Shown: positions 47,431 to 56,589, counted from the stretch's first letter. The stretch: 64,000 nucleotides of DNA from Flavobacterium chryseum (GCF_004362015.1 NZ_SNWW01000012.1:62001-126000); one strand, 5' to 3'. Program-made: numbers and translations. Notes: generated by a model from the sequence alone, not told the origin.

Positions 47431-49176
47431 ATGAAATTACTATATTCTTATATAATCAAACATAAAATGCTTTTGTTTTTTGCTTTGATTATGGCTGCAA
47501 TCAATATCTGTTTCAGCTTATCAGACTCTATTATTACCGGTAAATTAATGCAGGATTGTGGTGTTGGATTACACAAATATGCAGGAAATGAAATTGGTTT
47601 TATTAAATCCTTATCATTCTGGCTCGGGCTTTCACTTGGCGCTGCAATGATTTCAAGAATTACCAAAAACTTTCAGGATTATTTCACTAATGTTGTGATT
47701 CAGCGAACTGGTGCGCAAATGTATACTGACGGAATTAAAAAATCGCTTGATTTGCCTTATGCCGAATTCGAAGATCAGCGAAGCGGCGAAACTTTGAGCA
47801 AACTGACCAAAGTTCGTTCTGATTCTGAAAAATTAATTACACTTTCGATTTCTTTAATTTTTCAAACCATTATCGGATTCATATTCGTAATTGTTTATGT
47901 TGCCCGAATCGATTATCGCATTTCGATTATCTTTTTAATTACAGCACCAATTATTGCTGTAATCAGTTCTTATTTGGGTAAAAAAATAAAAATTGTTTCG
48001 AGAAAAATTGTAAATCAAACCAATGCACTTGCCGGTTCTACAACCGAAAGTTTAAGAAATATTGAACTTGTAAAAAGTCTTGGATTAACGTATCAGGAAG
48101 AAAAACGTCTGAATTTAAATACCTTTAAAATTCTACAGCTTGAATTAGAAAAAATTCGTTTTATAAGAAGTTTGAGTTTTATTCAGGGAACAACCGTTCA
48201 CTTTTTAAGAACCTGCGTTGTTTTTACTTTATATTATTTCTTGTTTGGACAAAAAATTATTGTTGGTGATTTACTAACGATGGTTTTCTTTACTTTTTTC
48301 ATTTTTGGACCTTTACAGGAATTAGGGAATTTTATTATTGCTCTTAATGAAACGAAAGTTTCAATGGAGAATTTTAAAACCTTATTAAGCGCTCCAAAAG
48401 AATTTCGCCCAAAAACTCCAAAACATGTTGGAGCTATTCAGTCTTTATTATTTTCTAATGTGAGTTTCCAGCACAAAACGGCTAAATTTAAAGCGGTTGA
48501 AAATATTAATTTTGAAATTAAACAAGGCCAAACTGTTGCTTTTGTTGGTCCGTCTGGTTCAGGAAAAACAACTTTGGTAAAATTATTAGTTGGATTATAT
48601 ACGCCGGCTGAAGGCCAGGTGCTTTATAATGAAATCGATTCTACAGAAATTGATTTATTAGATTTAAGAAAACAATTAGGATTTGTAACACAAGATGCAC
48701 AATTATTCTCGGGAACGATTCGGGAAAATTTATTGTTTGTAAAACCTAACGCAACTGATGAAGAGGTTTATGATGCTTTAAAAAGAGCTAGTTGTGAGAA
48801 GTTATTAAAACGCGCCGAAGACGGATTAAATACAACCATTGGTGAAGGCGGAATTAAAGTTTCCGGCGGAGAAAAACAACGTTTATCAATCGCTCGTGCT
48901 ATTTTAAGAAATCCAAATCTATTGATTTTTGATGAGGCAACTTCTGCTTTGGATTCTATTACCGAAGAAGAAATTAATGCAACGATTAGAAATATATCTG
49001 ACAAGAACAGAATCACGGTTTTAATTGCACATAGATTATCTACCGTTATGCATGCTGATAAAATATTTGTTCTAGAACAAGGGAAAATTATTGAGCAAGG
49101 AAAACACGAAGAGTTAATAGTTGAAAAAGGTTTGTATTACGCGATGTGGCGTCAACAAATTGGGGAGCGTAAGTAG
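47431..49176 (+). CDS. ABC exporter half-transporter (MsbA/type IV exporter fold)
   Basis: A 581-residue half-transporter with an N-terminal six-helix membrane domain (about 1-305) fused to an ATPase. Walker A is GPSGSGKTT (373-381), the Q loop VTQDAQLFSG, the signature VSGGE (477-481), Walker B LLIFDE (497-502) with the D-loop SALDS, and the switch His in VLIAHRLS. It would form a homodimer exporting a lipid, peptide or drug. It is followed by the left inverted repeat that bounds the GxxExxY gene. Confidence 0.94.
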   Translation: MKLLYSYIIKHKMLLFFALIMAAINICFSLSDSIITGKLMQDCGVGLHKYAGNEIGFIKSLSFWLGLSLGAAMISRITKNFQDYFTNVVIQRTGAQMYTDGIKKSLDLPYAEFEDQRSGETLSKLTKVRSDSEKLITLSISLIFQTIIGFIFVIVYVARIDYRISIIFLITAPIIAVISSYLGKKIKIVSRKIVNQTNALAGSTTESLRNIELVKSLGLTYQEEKRLNLNTFKILQLELEKIRFIRSLSFIQGTTVHFLRTCVVFTLYYFLFGQKIIVGDLLTMVFFTFFIFGPLQELGNFIIALNETKVSMENFKTLLSAPKEFRPKTPKHVGAIQSLLFSNVSFQHKTAKFKAVENINFEIKQGQTVAFVGPSGSGKTTLVKLLVGLYTPAEGQVLYNEIDSTEIDLLDLRKQLGFVTQDAQLFSGTIRENLLFVKPNATDEEVYDALKRASCEKLLKRAEDGLNTTIGEGGIKVSGGEKQRLSIARAILRNPNLLIFDEATSALDSITEEEINATIRNISDKNRITVLIAHRLSTVMHADKIFVLEQGKIIEQGKHEELIVEKGLYYAMWRQQIGERK

Positions 49177-49179
49177 GCC

Positions 49180-49234
49180 TGTTTTTAATCTCGCAAAGAC
49201 GCAGAGTCGCAAAGTTTTTTTATGCTTTGCGACT
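49180..49234. repeat. Left inverted repeat of the GxxExxY cassette
   Basis: TGTTTTTAATCTCGCAAAGA, CGCAGAGTCGCAAAG and a T7 run (49180-49221) are the exact reverse complement of 49718-49759. A hairpin (GCAGAGTCGCAAAG against CTTTGCGACTCTGC) spans 49201-49238, so it may also terminate the ABC exporter transcript. Confidence 0.85.
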
Positions 49235-49267
49235 CTGCTTTTTAAAGACTTTTTTAAGTTTAAAAAG

Positions 49268-49645
49268 CTAGAGATTACACACAATTCTTTTGATTCCAAA
49301 TTTAATGATTGGTACATTAAAGTTTATTAGTAAACCTAATTTCATTTTTGTGATTTTAAGATAAGTCAAAACTTGTTTAGCATGAATGTCTGTAATTTGC
49401 TCAATTGATTTTATCTCTAAAATAACTTTATTCTCGATTATCAAATCTGATCTAAATCCGATATCTAGTTTAATTCCATCCCAAAGAACGGGCAATTGTT
49501 TCTGTCTTTCCACAAATAACCCTCTCTTAGTTAACTCATGAAATAATATTGCCTCATATACTGATTCCAATAATCCTGGTCCAAGCTTCACATGTATTTT
49601 ATAACAAACATCAACTACAACAGCTGAAATTTCATTTTCTGTCAT
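49268..49645 (-). CDS. GxxExxY protein, PD-(D/E)XK nuclease-like
   Basis: A 125-residue protein carrying the defining motif in GPGLLESVYEAIL (GLLESVY, about residues 24-30). DIGFRSDLIIENKVILEIKS holds an Asp and the ExK of a PD-(D/E)XK nuclease core. Families TIGR04256/PF13366 as I recall them have no confirmed function and occur in varying copy number in Bacteroidota. The gene lies inside a pair of matching 42 bp inverted repeats, between two housekeeping-type genes with which it has no link. The neighbourhood suggests a mobile cassette. Confidence 0.9.
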   Translation of the reverse strand: MTENEISAVVVDVCYKIHVKLGPGLLESVYEAILFHELTKRGLFVERQKQLPVLWDGIKLDIGFRSDLIIENKVILEIKSIEQITDIHAKQVLTYLKITKMKLGLLINFNVPIIKFGIKRIVCNL

Positions 49646-49703
49646 TTTGTTTTTTCTTTCAAAATTAAGGAAAAAACTTACATTTAAATTAATTTAATAA
49701 AAA

Positions 49704-49759
49704 AGTCGCAAAGCTTTAAAAAAACTTTGCGACTCTGCGTCTTTGCGAGATTAAAAACA
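49704..49759. repeat. Right inverted repeat of the GxxExxY cassette
   Basis: AAAAAAACTTTGCGACTCTG through TTTGCGAGATTAAAAACA (49718-49759) is the exact reverse complement of the left arm. Outside that, AGTCGCAAAGCTTT (49704-49717) pairs with it as an extended arm with a one-base difference. It ends 4 bp before the alaS stop codon and may double as its terminator. Confidence 0.85.
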
Positions 49760-49763
49760 TTTG

Positions 49764-52400
49764 CTACTTCACAAACTCGATTGCGTGAGCCAAAGCCTCA
49801 GCAATTCCGCTGGCATTTTTACCTTTTCCAGAAGCGAAGAAAGGCTGCCCTCCTCCATTTCCTTCAATATATTTTCCTAATTCTTTAATAACTGCATTTG
49901 CATTTAAGCTTTTGCTTGCAACTAATTCTTTTGAGATATAACAATGAATATTTGGTAATCCATCTTCGACAGAAGCTAAAAACACAAATGAATCAGCTTT
50001 TGAGCTTCCTAAAGCAGAAGCCAAATCTTTAGTAGATGCCATGCTTAAATCTACTTGTTTTGCAAGGAAATTTACGCCGTTTACTTCTTGAAAATCTTTC
50101 TCTAATTCTGATTTTAAAGCACCCACTTTTTCTTTTAATAATTGCTCTATTTGTTTTTTCAACTTAGCATTATCATCTTGTAAAGAAGCTACTGATTTTA
50201 AAATATCCTGCGGATTTTTTAATGTTTCTTTTATTTCAGATAAAGTATTTTCCTGATTTTGGTAGAAATCTTTTACTGCAGCACCCGTAATCGCTTCAAT
50301 ACGACGAATTCCAGCCGCCACTGCACCTTCAGAAATAATTTTGAAATGCCAGATTTCTGCCGTGTTTTTTACATGAATTCCACCGCAAAGTTCCTTACTG
50401 TCACCAAATTCAATCATACGAACATTATCTCCGTATTTCTCTCCAAATAAAGCCATTGCACCTTTATCTAATGCCTCTTTAATCGGAATATTTCTGTGCT
50501 CTACTAATTGCAATTGTGCTTCAATTTGTGCATTTACACTAGCTTCAACCTGATGTAATTCTTCATCTGAAACTTTAGAAAAATGCGAAAAGTCAAAACG
50601 CAAATAGTTTGGATTTACCAATGAACCTTTTTGCTCTACATGAGTTCCAAGAAGGTTTCTCAAAGCCAAATGCATCAAGTGCGTAGCAGAGTGATTTTTA
50701 GAAGTTGAACTTCTTAAATCGGTATTTACTTTTGCTGTAAAACCAGCTTCAATATTTTCTGGCAATTGTTTTGCAAAATGCAAAATCAAATTGTTTTCTT
50801 TTTTAGTATCGATAATTTCGATCGTTTCGTTTGCTGAAACCAAAGTTCCTTTATCACCAACTTGTCCTCCACCTTCCGGATAAAACGGTGTATTGTCTAA
50901 AACGATTTGGTATAGAATTCCGTCTTTTTTAGAATCTACTTTACGAATTCTTGTAATCTTTACCTCATTTTCCACTTGATCGTATCCAACAAAAGTTTCC
51001 ACATTTCCTGGAATCAAAACCGACCAATCTTCTGTAGAAACCTCTGATGCAGCGCGTGAACGATTTTTTTGTTCCTGCATTGAGGCATCAAATTCTGTTT
51101 CATTTAAAGACATTCCTTTTTCTTTCAAGATCAAAGCCGTCAAATCTTTCGGAAAACCAAAAGTATCATACAATTCAAATGCTTTTGCCCCAGAAACTTC
51201 TGAGCCACTAGTTTGTGCAATTACATTATCTAATAATTGTAATCCCTGATCAAGAGTTCTTAAAAAAGAAGCCTCTTCTTCACGAATTACATTCGTAACC
51301 AATTGTTGCTGTGATTTGATTTCCGGGAAAAATTCTCCCATTTGGTTTGCCAAAACTTCTACCAATTTATTGATAAAAGGTTCTTTTGTACCTAAAAATG
51401 TAAATCCGTAGCGAATAGCACGACGCAAAATTCTACGAATTACGTAACCTGCTCCAGTGTTTGATGGTAATTGTCCGTCTGCAATTGCAAAAGCAACCGC
51501 ACGAACGTGATCTACAACAACACGAATTGCTATGTTCGTTTTATTTTGTTCTTCGCTGATGTTTTTAACTTCATCAGACGTATATTTTAAACCTGTAATT
51601 TGTTCCACTTTCTCGATAAGCGGAGTAAAAACGTCAGTATCATAATTTGATGTTTTTCCTTGCAATGCCATACACAAACGCTCAAATCCCATTCCGGTAT
51701 CAACGTGTTGTGCAGGAAGTTTTTCTAAAGATCCGTCAGCTTTACGGTTGAATTCCATGAATACATTATTCCAGATTTCAACAACTTGCGGGTGATCATT
51801 ATTTACCAGACTTTTTCCTGAAACTAAAGCTTTTTCAGATTCCGGACGTAAATCAACGTGAATTTCAGAACATGGTCCGCATGGTCCCTGGTCGCCCATT
51901 TCCCAGAAATTATCTTTTTTGTTTCCAAGGATAATTCGGTCTTCATCGATTAGTGTTTTCCAGATATCCCAAGCTTCCTGATCAAACGGAACGTTATCTT
52001 CTTTGCTTCCTTCAAAAACAGAAACATAAAGGTTTTCTTTTGGAATTTTATAAACTTCTGTCAAAAGCTGCCAAGCCCAATTGATCGCTTCTTTTTTGAA
52101 ATAATCTCCAAAAGACCAGTTTCCAAGCATCTCAAACATCGTATGATGATATGTGTCAAAACCTACATCTTCAAGGTCATTATGTTTTCCTGAAACACGA
52201 AGACATTTTTGCGTATCGGCTATTCTTTTACTTTTTGGTGTTCCGTTTCCTAAAAAATATTCTTTAAACTGGGCCATTCCCGAGTTATTGAACATAAGAG
52301 TTGGATCGTCTTTAAGAACGATGGGAGCTGAAGGAACAATTAAATGTCCGTTGCTTTGAAAAAAGTCTAAAAATTGTTTACGTACGTCTTGTGATTTCAT
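49764..52400 (-). CDS. alaS: Alanyl-tRNA synthetase
   Basis: An 878-residue class II synthetase charging tRNA-Ala. The catalytic part has HTMFEMLGNWSFGDYFKKEA, motif 2 and the GAGYVIRRILRRAIRYG block. The editing domain carries HSATHLMHLALRN and CGGIH, zinc-type residues that clear mischarged Ser or Gly. The C-terminal DHHA1-like C-Ala domain with GGGQPFFASGKG is present. Length is normal. Its minus-strand promoter may include TATTTTTG at 52600-52607, but it overlaps the region shared with the divergent M23 gene. Confidence 0.96.
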   Translation of the reverse strand: MKSQDVRKQFLDFFQSNGHLIVPSAPIVLKDDPTLMFNNSGMAQFKEYFLGNGTPKSKRIADTQKCLRVSGKHNDLEDVGFDTYHHTMFEMLGNWSFGDYFKKEAINWAWQLLTEVYKIPKENLYVSVFEGSKEDNVPFDQEAWDIWKTLIDEDRIILGNKKDNFWEMGDQGPCGPCSEIHVDLRPESEKALVSGKSLVNNDHPQVVEIWNNVFMEFNRKADGSLEKLPAQHVDTGMGFERLCMALQGKTSNYDTDVFTPLIEKVEQITGLKYTSDEVKNISEEQNKTNIAIRVVVDHVRAVAFAIADGQLPSNTGAGYVIRRILRRAIRYGFTFLGTKEPFINKLVEVLANQMGEFFPEIKSQQQLVTNVIREEEASFLRTLDQGLQLLDNVIAQTSGSEVSGAKAFELYDTFGFPKDLTALILKEKGMSLNETEFDASMQEQKNRSRAASEVSTEDWSVLIPGNVETFVGYDQVENEVKITRIRKVDSKKDGILYQIVLDNTPFYPEGGGQVGDKGTLVSANETIEIIDTKKENNLILHFAKQLPENIEAGFTAKVNTDLRSSTSKNHSATHLMHLALRNLLGTHVEQKGSLVNPNYLRFDFSHFSKVSDEELHQVEASVNAQIEAQLQLVEHRNIPIKEALDKGAMALFGEKYGDNVRMIEFGDSKELCGGIHVKNTAEIWHFKIISEGAVAAGIRRIEAITGAAVKDFYQNQENTLSEIKETLKNPQDILKSVASLQDDNAKLKKQIEQLLKEKVGALKSELEKDFQEVNGVNFLAKQVDLSMASTKDLASALGSSKADSFVFLASVEDGLPNIHCYISKELVASKSLNANAVIKELGKYIEGNGGGQPFFASGKGKNASGIAEALAHAIEFVK

Positions 52401-52410
52401 ATTTTAATTA

Positions 52411-52459
52411 GAAAAATGTGTCAATTTGAAAATGTGATAATTTGAAAATGTGCCAGTTA
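52411..52459. repeat. Short imperfect tandem repeat before alaS
   Basis: Three units of 16-17 bp, GAAAAATGTGTCAATTT, GAAAATGTGATAATTT and GAAAATGTGCCAGTTA, lie in the alaS leader. Nearby 52508-52523 has TCTAATTATCTAATTG, another simple flavobacterial repeat. Confidence 0.6.
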
Positions 52460-52621
52460 GAAAATCTTATTAAAAAAAATATAATTAATCGCCTAATTGC
52501 CCCGTTATCTAATTATCTAATTGTTTTTATTCTTGGAAAAAAAGCTGTGAACATTTGAAACATTTATTAAATTTGTTCGACAAACTATTTTACAAGCTGC
52601 AAAAATAGGGTATTTTAAAAT

Positions 52622-53599
52622 ATGGCGAAAGTAAAATATTATTACGACTCAGAAAATCTGGCTTATACAAAAATAAAAACCAGAAAAAGAATCAAAATCG
52701 GTTACGCTTTACTGTTTTTGCTGGCTTCGGCACTGTTTGGATTTCTAGTTTTTATACTTTTAATTAATACGCCGTATTTTGAAACTCCAAAAGATCGTTT
52801 ACTAACACGTGAAATGGAAAATCTAAAATTGCAATATTCAATTTTGAATAAAAAACTGGACGAAATTGATGATGTAACCGAAGCATTAGAAGACAGGGAT
52901 AATAATATTTACAGAGTTTATTTTAATAAAGCCGAAATTCCGGATTCTATTCGAAAATCAGGTTTTAAAGATCTGGAAAGATATAAGGATTTAGAAGGTT
53001 ATAACAATTCGCAATTAGTTTTAAATACTACAAAACGAATTGATAAGTTATCGAAACAATTGGCTATTCAATCGAAATCATTAGATGAAATTTTGAAATT
53101 GGCCAGTGCAAAAGGAAGTTTGTTATTAGCCATTCCTGCCATTCAGCCAGTTCGAAATGAAAATTTAAAACGTGTCGCGTCAGGCTTTGGATATAGAATT
53201 GATCCTTTCACGAAAGTGCGAAAAATGCACAACGGAATGGACTTTACTGCACCCTCAGGCTCTCCAGTGTACGCTACCGGTGATGGTGTTGTTGCAAGAG
53301 CAGACGCTGCGGCTTCCGGATTTGGAAATCATGTTGTCATCAGGCATGGTTTTGGATACGAGAGTTTGTACGCGCATTTAAGCAAATACAATTGCAGAGC
53401 GGGACAACATGTCAAACGCGGTGATGTTATTGGTTATGTGGGAAGCACAGGAAGATCTGAAGGGCCGCATTGCCATTATGAAGTGCATAAAGACGGAAAA
53501 GTCGTGAATCCTCTTAATTTTTATTACGGAAATATTTCGGCAGTCGAATATGTGGCAATTTCGCACTTGGCCAACCAGGAAAATCAGTCATTAGATTAA
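52622..53599 (+). CDS. M23-family peptidoglycan endopeptidase
   Basis: A 325-residue membrane-anchored peptidase. Membrane segment about 28-49, then a coiled-coil-like helix (about 62-92) that may position it like the divisome or EnvC-type partners, and a C-terminal LytM/M23 domain. The zinc ligands are His203 and Asp207 in KMHNGMDFTAPSG and His285 in GPHCHYEVH (with His283 as the likely catalytic His). All ligands are present, so it should be active against peptide cross-links. It is followed by a MerR gene after 47 bp. TAAATTTG at 52568-52575 is a possible -7 box. Confidence 0.93.
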   Translation: MAKVKYYYDSENLAYTKIKTRKRIKIGYALLFLLASALFGFLVFILLINTPYFETPKDRLLTREMENLKLQYSILNKKLDEIDDVTEALEDRDNNIYRVYFNKAEIPDSIRKSGFKDLERYKDLEGYNNSQLVLNTTKRIDKLSKQLAIQSKSLDEILKLASAKGSLLLAIPAIQPVRNENLKRVASGFGYRIDPFTKVRKMHNGMDFTAPSGSPVYATGDGVVARADAAASGFGNHVVIRHGFGYESLYAHLSKYNCRAGQHVKRGDVIGYVGSTGRSEGPHCHYEVHKDGKVVNPLNFYYGNISAVEYVAISHLANQENQSLD

Positions 53600-53646
53600 T
53601 ACTATAAAAAGTAGTAATTTTGAAATAAATAAGAAAAATAAAAATC

Positions 53647-53979
53647 ATGCATATTGAGCTTTCTAAAGATAAACGATATTACAGCATTGGCGAAGTTGCC
53701 AGGGCATTTAATGTCAATGCATCTTTAATCCGATTTTGGGATAGCGAATTTGACATTTTGAAACCTAAAAAGAATGCTAAAGGTAACCGAATGTTTACGC
53801 CTGATGATATTACAAACCTTCAATTAATTTATCATTTAGTTAAAGAAAGAGGTTTTACGCTTGACGGAGCCAGAACACATTTGAAGGAAGGACAAAAGAA
53901 AACATTAGATAAATTCGAAATAATACGTAAATTAGAGACCATAAAAACACAATTAAACGAAATCAAAAACGAATTATAA
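53647..53979 (+). CDS. MerR-family transcriptional regulator
   Basis: A 110-residue regulator. The N-terminal winged helix-turn-helix is YYSIGEVARAFNVNASLIRF with the wing in FTPDDITNLQLIYHLVKERG. A short C-terminal helix for dimerisation follows, but there is no metal-binding cysteine loop, so the effector is unknown. Similar short MerR proteins in Bacteroidota often sit next to M23 peptidases, as here, but a control link is inference. The next gene, lemA-like, starts 43 bp later. Confidence 0.92.
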   Translation: MHIELSKDKRYYSIGEVARAFNVNASLIRFWDSEFDILKPKKNAKGNRMFTPDDITNLQLIYHLVKERGFTLDGARTHLKEGQKKTLDKFEIIRKLETIKTQLNEIKNEL

Positions 53980-54022
53980 TATATTTATTAAATCATTAAA
54001 ATAAACTTAAATCAAAACAGAT

Positions 54023-54604
54023 ATGAAAAAGTGGTTAATCCCTGTAGGAATTATTGTAGTATTAATTGCAATTATTGCTTTTTGGTCAATTGGAATTAAA
54101 AATACCGGTTTAAAATACAATCAGGCAGTTAATAAAGAATGGGGAAATGTGCAAACAGCTTACCAAAGAAGAAATGATCTTATTGGAAATTTAGTAAATA
54201 CTGTAAAAGGTGCTGCAGATTTTGAAAAATCAACTTTAACAGCTGTAATCGAAGCTCGTGCAAAAGCTACAGCAGTCACAATTGACCCAAGCAATGTAAC
54301 TCCGGAACAATTGGCTCAGTTTAACCAGGCTCAAAGCGGGGTATCTTCTTCTTTATCAAGATTATTGGTATCTGTAGAGCAATATCCAACATTAAAGGCT
54401 AATGAAAACTTCCTGAAATTACAAGATGAATTGGCAAGTACAGAAAATCAGATTTTAACAGCAAGAACTCGTTTTAATGAAACAGTTCAGGAATACAATG
54501 GTTATATTCTTTCTATACCAAACAAATGGTTCTTAGATTACAAAGAAAAACCATATTTTGAAGCTGTTACGGGCGCTGACAAACCAGTTGAAGTAAAATT
54601 CTAA
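54023..54604 (+). CDS. LemA-family protein
   Basis: A 193-residue protein with an N-terminal membrane segment (about 5-24) and a LemA four-helix coiled region: YNQAVNKEWGNVQTAYQRRN and LVNTVKGAADFEKSTLTAVI are the family signatures, with the C-terminal FNETVQEYNGYILSIPNKWF. LemA proteins have an exposed helical domain outside the inner membrane; their function is poorly known. It heads a cluster with two TPM-domain genes, an arrangement seen repeatedly in bacteria. Confidence 0.93.
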   Translation: MKKWLIPVGIIVVLIAIIAFWSIGIKNTGLKYNQAVNKEWGNVQTAYQRRNDLIGNLVNTVKGAADFEKSTLTAVIEARAKATAVTIDPSNVTPEQLAQFNQAQSGVSSSLSRLLVSVEQYPTLKANENFLKLQDELASTENQILTARTRFNETVQEYNGYILSIPNKWFLDYKEKPYFEAVTGADKPVEVKF

Positions 54605-54694
54605 ATTTAGATTTTTAGATTATTTGACTTCTTAGAATCTAAGATCTAGTCTAGTAATCTAACATCTAATTATCTAATATCTAAAATAACTCCA
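54605..54694. repeat. TCTAA-rich microrepeat leader
   Basis: Repeated variants of TCTAAxATCTA (for example TCTAACATCTAATTATCTAA, 54658-54677) run up to the next start codon. Similar sequence occurs at 27744-27800, 27880-27910 and 52508-52523. It is a simple AT-rich intergenic repeat. Confidence 0.5.
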
Positions 54695-55132
54695 ATGTCA
54701 CAAGTAGAAGATTTTTTATCCAAAGAAGAAGAATTAATCATTGTTGAAGCGATTCGCGTGGCCGAAAAAAATACTTCTGGCGAAATTAGAGTACATATAG
54801 AAAAAACAAGTTCTAAAGCTCCTCTTGAAAGGGCTTTAGAACTTTTTCATGAATTAAAAATGGATGAAACCCAATTACAAAATGGTGTTTTATTTTACTT
54901 TGCTGTCGAAGATAAAACCTTTGCCATTTGTGGCGATAAAGGAATAAATGATGCTGTGGCTGATGATTTTTGGGATTGTACCAAAGATGCAATGACAGAA
55001 CAATTTAAATTAGGAAATTTTAAACAAGGCATTGTTGATGGCATTTTGAACGCCGGCGAACAATTGAAAAAATATTTCCCTTGGTCTGAAGAGGACACAA
55101 ACGAATTATCTAACGAAATCTCAAAAGGATAA
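54695..55132 (+). CDS. TPM-domain protein (soluble, DUF477-like)
   Basis: A 145-residue protein with a TPM domain: EEELIIVEAIRVAEKNTSGE is the typical N-terminal helix and 'SGEIRVHIEK' starts the core strand; FAVEDKTFAICGDKGINDAV and the FKQGIVDGI helix follow. No signal or membrane segment is present, unlike the next gene. TPM domains are linked to membrane-associated quality control, but the activity of this short form is unknown. It is 3 bp upstream of the second TPM gene and follows the LemA gene. Confidence 0.88.
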   Translation: MSQVEDFLSKEEELIIVEAIRVAEKNTSGEIRVHIEKTSSKAPLERALELFHELKMDETQLQNGVLFYFAVEDKTFAICGDKGINDAVADDFWDCTKDAMTEQFKLGNFKQGIVDGILNAGEQLKKYFPWSEEDTNELSNEISKG

Positions 55133-55135
55133 ATA

Positions 55136-55975
55136 ATGAAAATTTTCCCAAACAAAATCTCAAATTCCAAAGGAATTTTTCAGTTTACCTTTTTGTTATT
55201 AGCATTTTTTACCTGTAACGGTATCTTTGCACAATTTACAATTCCTGAAAAACCTAGTTTTCAAACTTCGGTTTATGATTATGCGAATGTTTTAAGCGCT
55301 GCTGAAAAAAGCCAATTAGAAGAAAAACTGGTTCGTTATTCAGATTCAACTACGACACAAATTGTAGTTATTACAATTGAAAGTTTAAAAGGTGAAGACG
55401 TAAGTCAGCTAGCTACAAAATGGGGACAAACCTGGGGAGTTGGAGGAACCAAGCAAGATGATAACGGTGTAATTATTTTATTAGCCAAAAACGAAAAGAA
55501 AATTGCCATCAATCCCGGTTACGGTGTTGAAGATCGATTAACTGCAGGTATTGGCGGAACAATAATTAGAAATATTATTATTCCCGAATTTAAAGCCGGA
55601 AGTTTTTACAACGGACTTGATAAAGGAACTGACGCTATAATTGATGTTTTTAAAGGAAAATTTAAAGGCGAACGCAAACAACAATTTAAAGGAAAAGATT
55701 TTCCGATATTGCCATTTATTGTTATAATTGTAATTGTTATAATTTTAATCTCCCGAAATAAAAGAGGAGGCGGAGGAAATTCAGGCAATAGTGGCGGTGG
55801 CCCTAGTCTAATGGATGTTATTCTTTTAAGTAGTCTTGGCAGAAGCAGCGGAGGCGGATTTGGAGGTTTTGGCGGCGGATCATCTGGAGGTGGTTTTGGC
55901 GGCGGAGGCGGTGGCTTCGGTGGAGGATTTGGCGGAGGCGGATTCTCTGGTGGGGGTTCTAGCGGAGGCTGGTAG
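55136..55975 (+). CDS. TPM-domain membrane protein (YgcG-like) with glycine-rich tail
   Basis: A 279-residue exported protein. Signal peptide, then a TPM domain (PSFQTSVYDYANVLSAAEKS, WGQTWGVGGTKQDDNGVIIL, INPGYGVEDRLTAG), a single membrane segment around residues 190-203 (ILPFIVIIVIVIILI) and a C-terminal tail of about 70 residues almost all Gly/Ser/Phe. The order signal-TPM-membrane-Gly-rich matches YgcG. The function of the family is unknown; the partner LemA and TPM proteins suggest a shared membrane process. It is 3 bp after the preceding gene. Confidence 0.92.
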   Translation: MKIFPNKISNSKGIFQFTFLLLAFFTCNGIFAQFTIPEKPSFQTSVYDYANVLSAAEKSQLEEKLVRYSDSTTTQIVVITIESLKGEDVSQLATKWGQTWGVGGTKQDDNGVIILLAKNEKKIAINPGYGVEDRLTAGIGGTIIRNIIIPEFKAGSFYNGLDKGTDAIIDVFKGKFKGERKQQFKGKDFPILPFIVIIVIVIILISRNKRGGGGNSGNSGGGPSLMDVILLSSLGRSSGGGFGGFGGGSSGGGFGGGGGGFGGGFGGGGFSGGGSSGGW

Positions 55976-56084
55976 GAAATCTTTTGTTTCAGGTTTTTCT
56001 TGTTTCAGGTTTCACGTTCATCCGTAAATAAATTTAGTTTAAAAATTTATAATTCATAATTTACAATTCATAATTCAAAAATAG

Positions 56085-56498
56085 ATGTTATCACATAAAG
56101 CAAAATACGCCCTTAAGGCCTTACTTTATTTAGCAGAACAAGACGAAAATCACATTTCTAAAACTATAGAAATTGCTGATGGCGCCAATATACCTAAAAA
56201 GTTTTTAGAGCAAATTTTATTAGATCTAAAACGTGGTCGTTTTGTGAGCAGCAAGCAAGGAAAATTTGGCGGTTATTATCTGATAAAATCTAAAAACGAT
56301 ATTACTTTGGCAGAAATTCACCGTTTATTCGATGGTGCAATTGCACTTTTACCTTGTGCATCTTTAAACTTTTACGAACCTTGCTCCGATTGCAAAACCG
56401 AGTCTGAATGCAGTCTGCGTCACGGTTTACTTCTTATAAGAGACAAAACTCTTAATGCAATGGAAGGCATTACTATAGCCTCATTAGTGTCGAAATAA
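56085..56498 (+). CDS. Rrf2-family regulator with cysteine cluster
   Basis: A 137-residue Rrf2-family transcription factor. The winged-helix is KYALKALLYLAEQD...IPKKFLEQILLDLKRGRF and SSKQGKFGGYYLIKS is the wing. In the region that binds an iron-sulfur cluster in IscR and NsrR there are four cysteines: Cys91, Cys100, Cys103 and Cys109 (CASLNFYEPCSDCKTESECS). It may sense iron-sulfur status, redox, NO or cysteine; IscR- versus CymR-type use cannot be told from sequence. It precedes the micro-ORF and TonB receptor and is their likely regulator by position only. Confidence 0.92.
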   Translation: MLSHKAKYALKALLYLAEQDENHISKTIEIADGANIPKKFLEQILLDLKRGRFVSSKQGKFGGYYLIKSKNDITLAEIHRLFDGAIALLPCASLNFYEPCSDCKTESECSLRHGLLLIRDKTLNAMEGITIASLVSK

Positions 56499-56542
56499 AA
56501 AAATATTTTCTAATTCCTAGTAAATCGATAGAATTTATATTA

Positions 56543-56550
56543 TATATTTG
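56543..56550 (+). promoter_or_regulatory. Putative -7 box for the micro-ORF and TonB receptor
   Basis: TATATTTG matches TAnnTTTG and ends 39 bp before the micro-ORF, so the micro-ORF would be the first open frame on a separate transcript from rrf2. No TTG at -33 was found, which fits dependence on an activator. Confidence 0.45.
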
Positions 56551-56589
56551 CAAAAAATAATTAACAAACCATTTACAAAAATTGTAACC

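Noticed and set aside
55836..56027. Frame encoding Ala/Glu-rich protein within the glycine-rich tail
   Set aside because: It is the frame-shifted reading of Gly codons (GGA/GGC) in the TPM protein and has no independent support.
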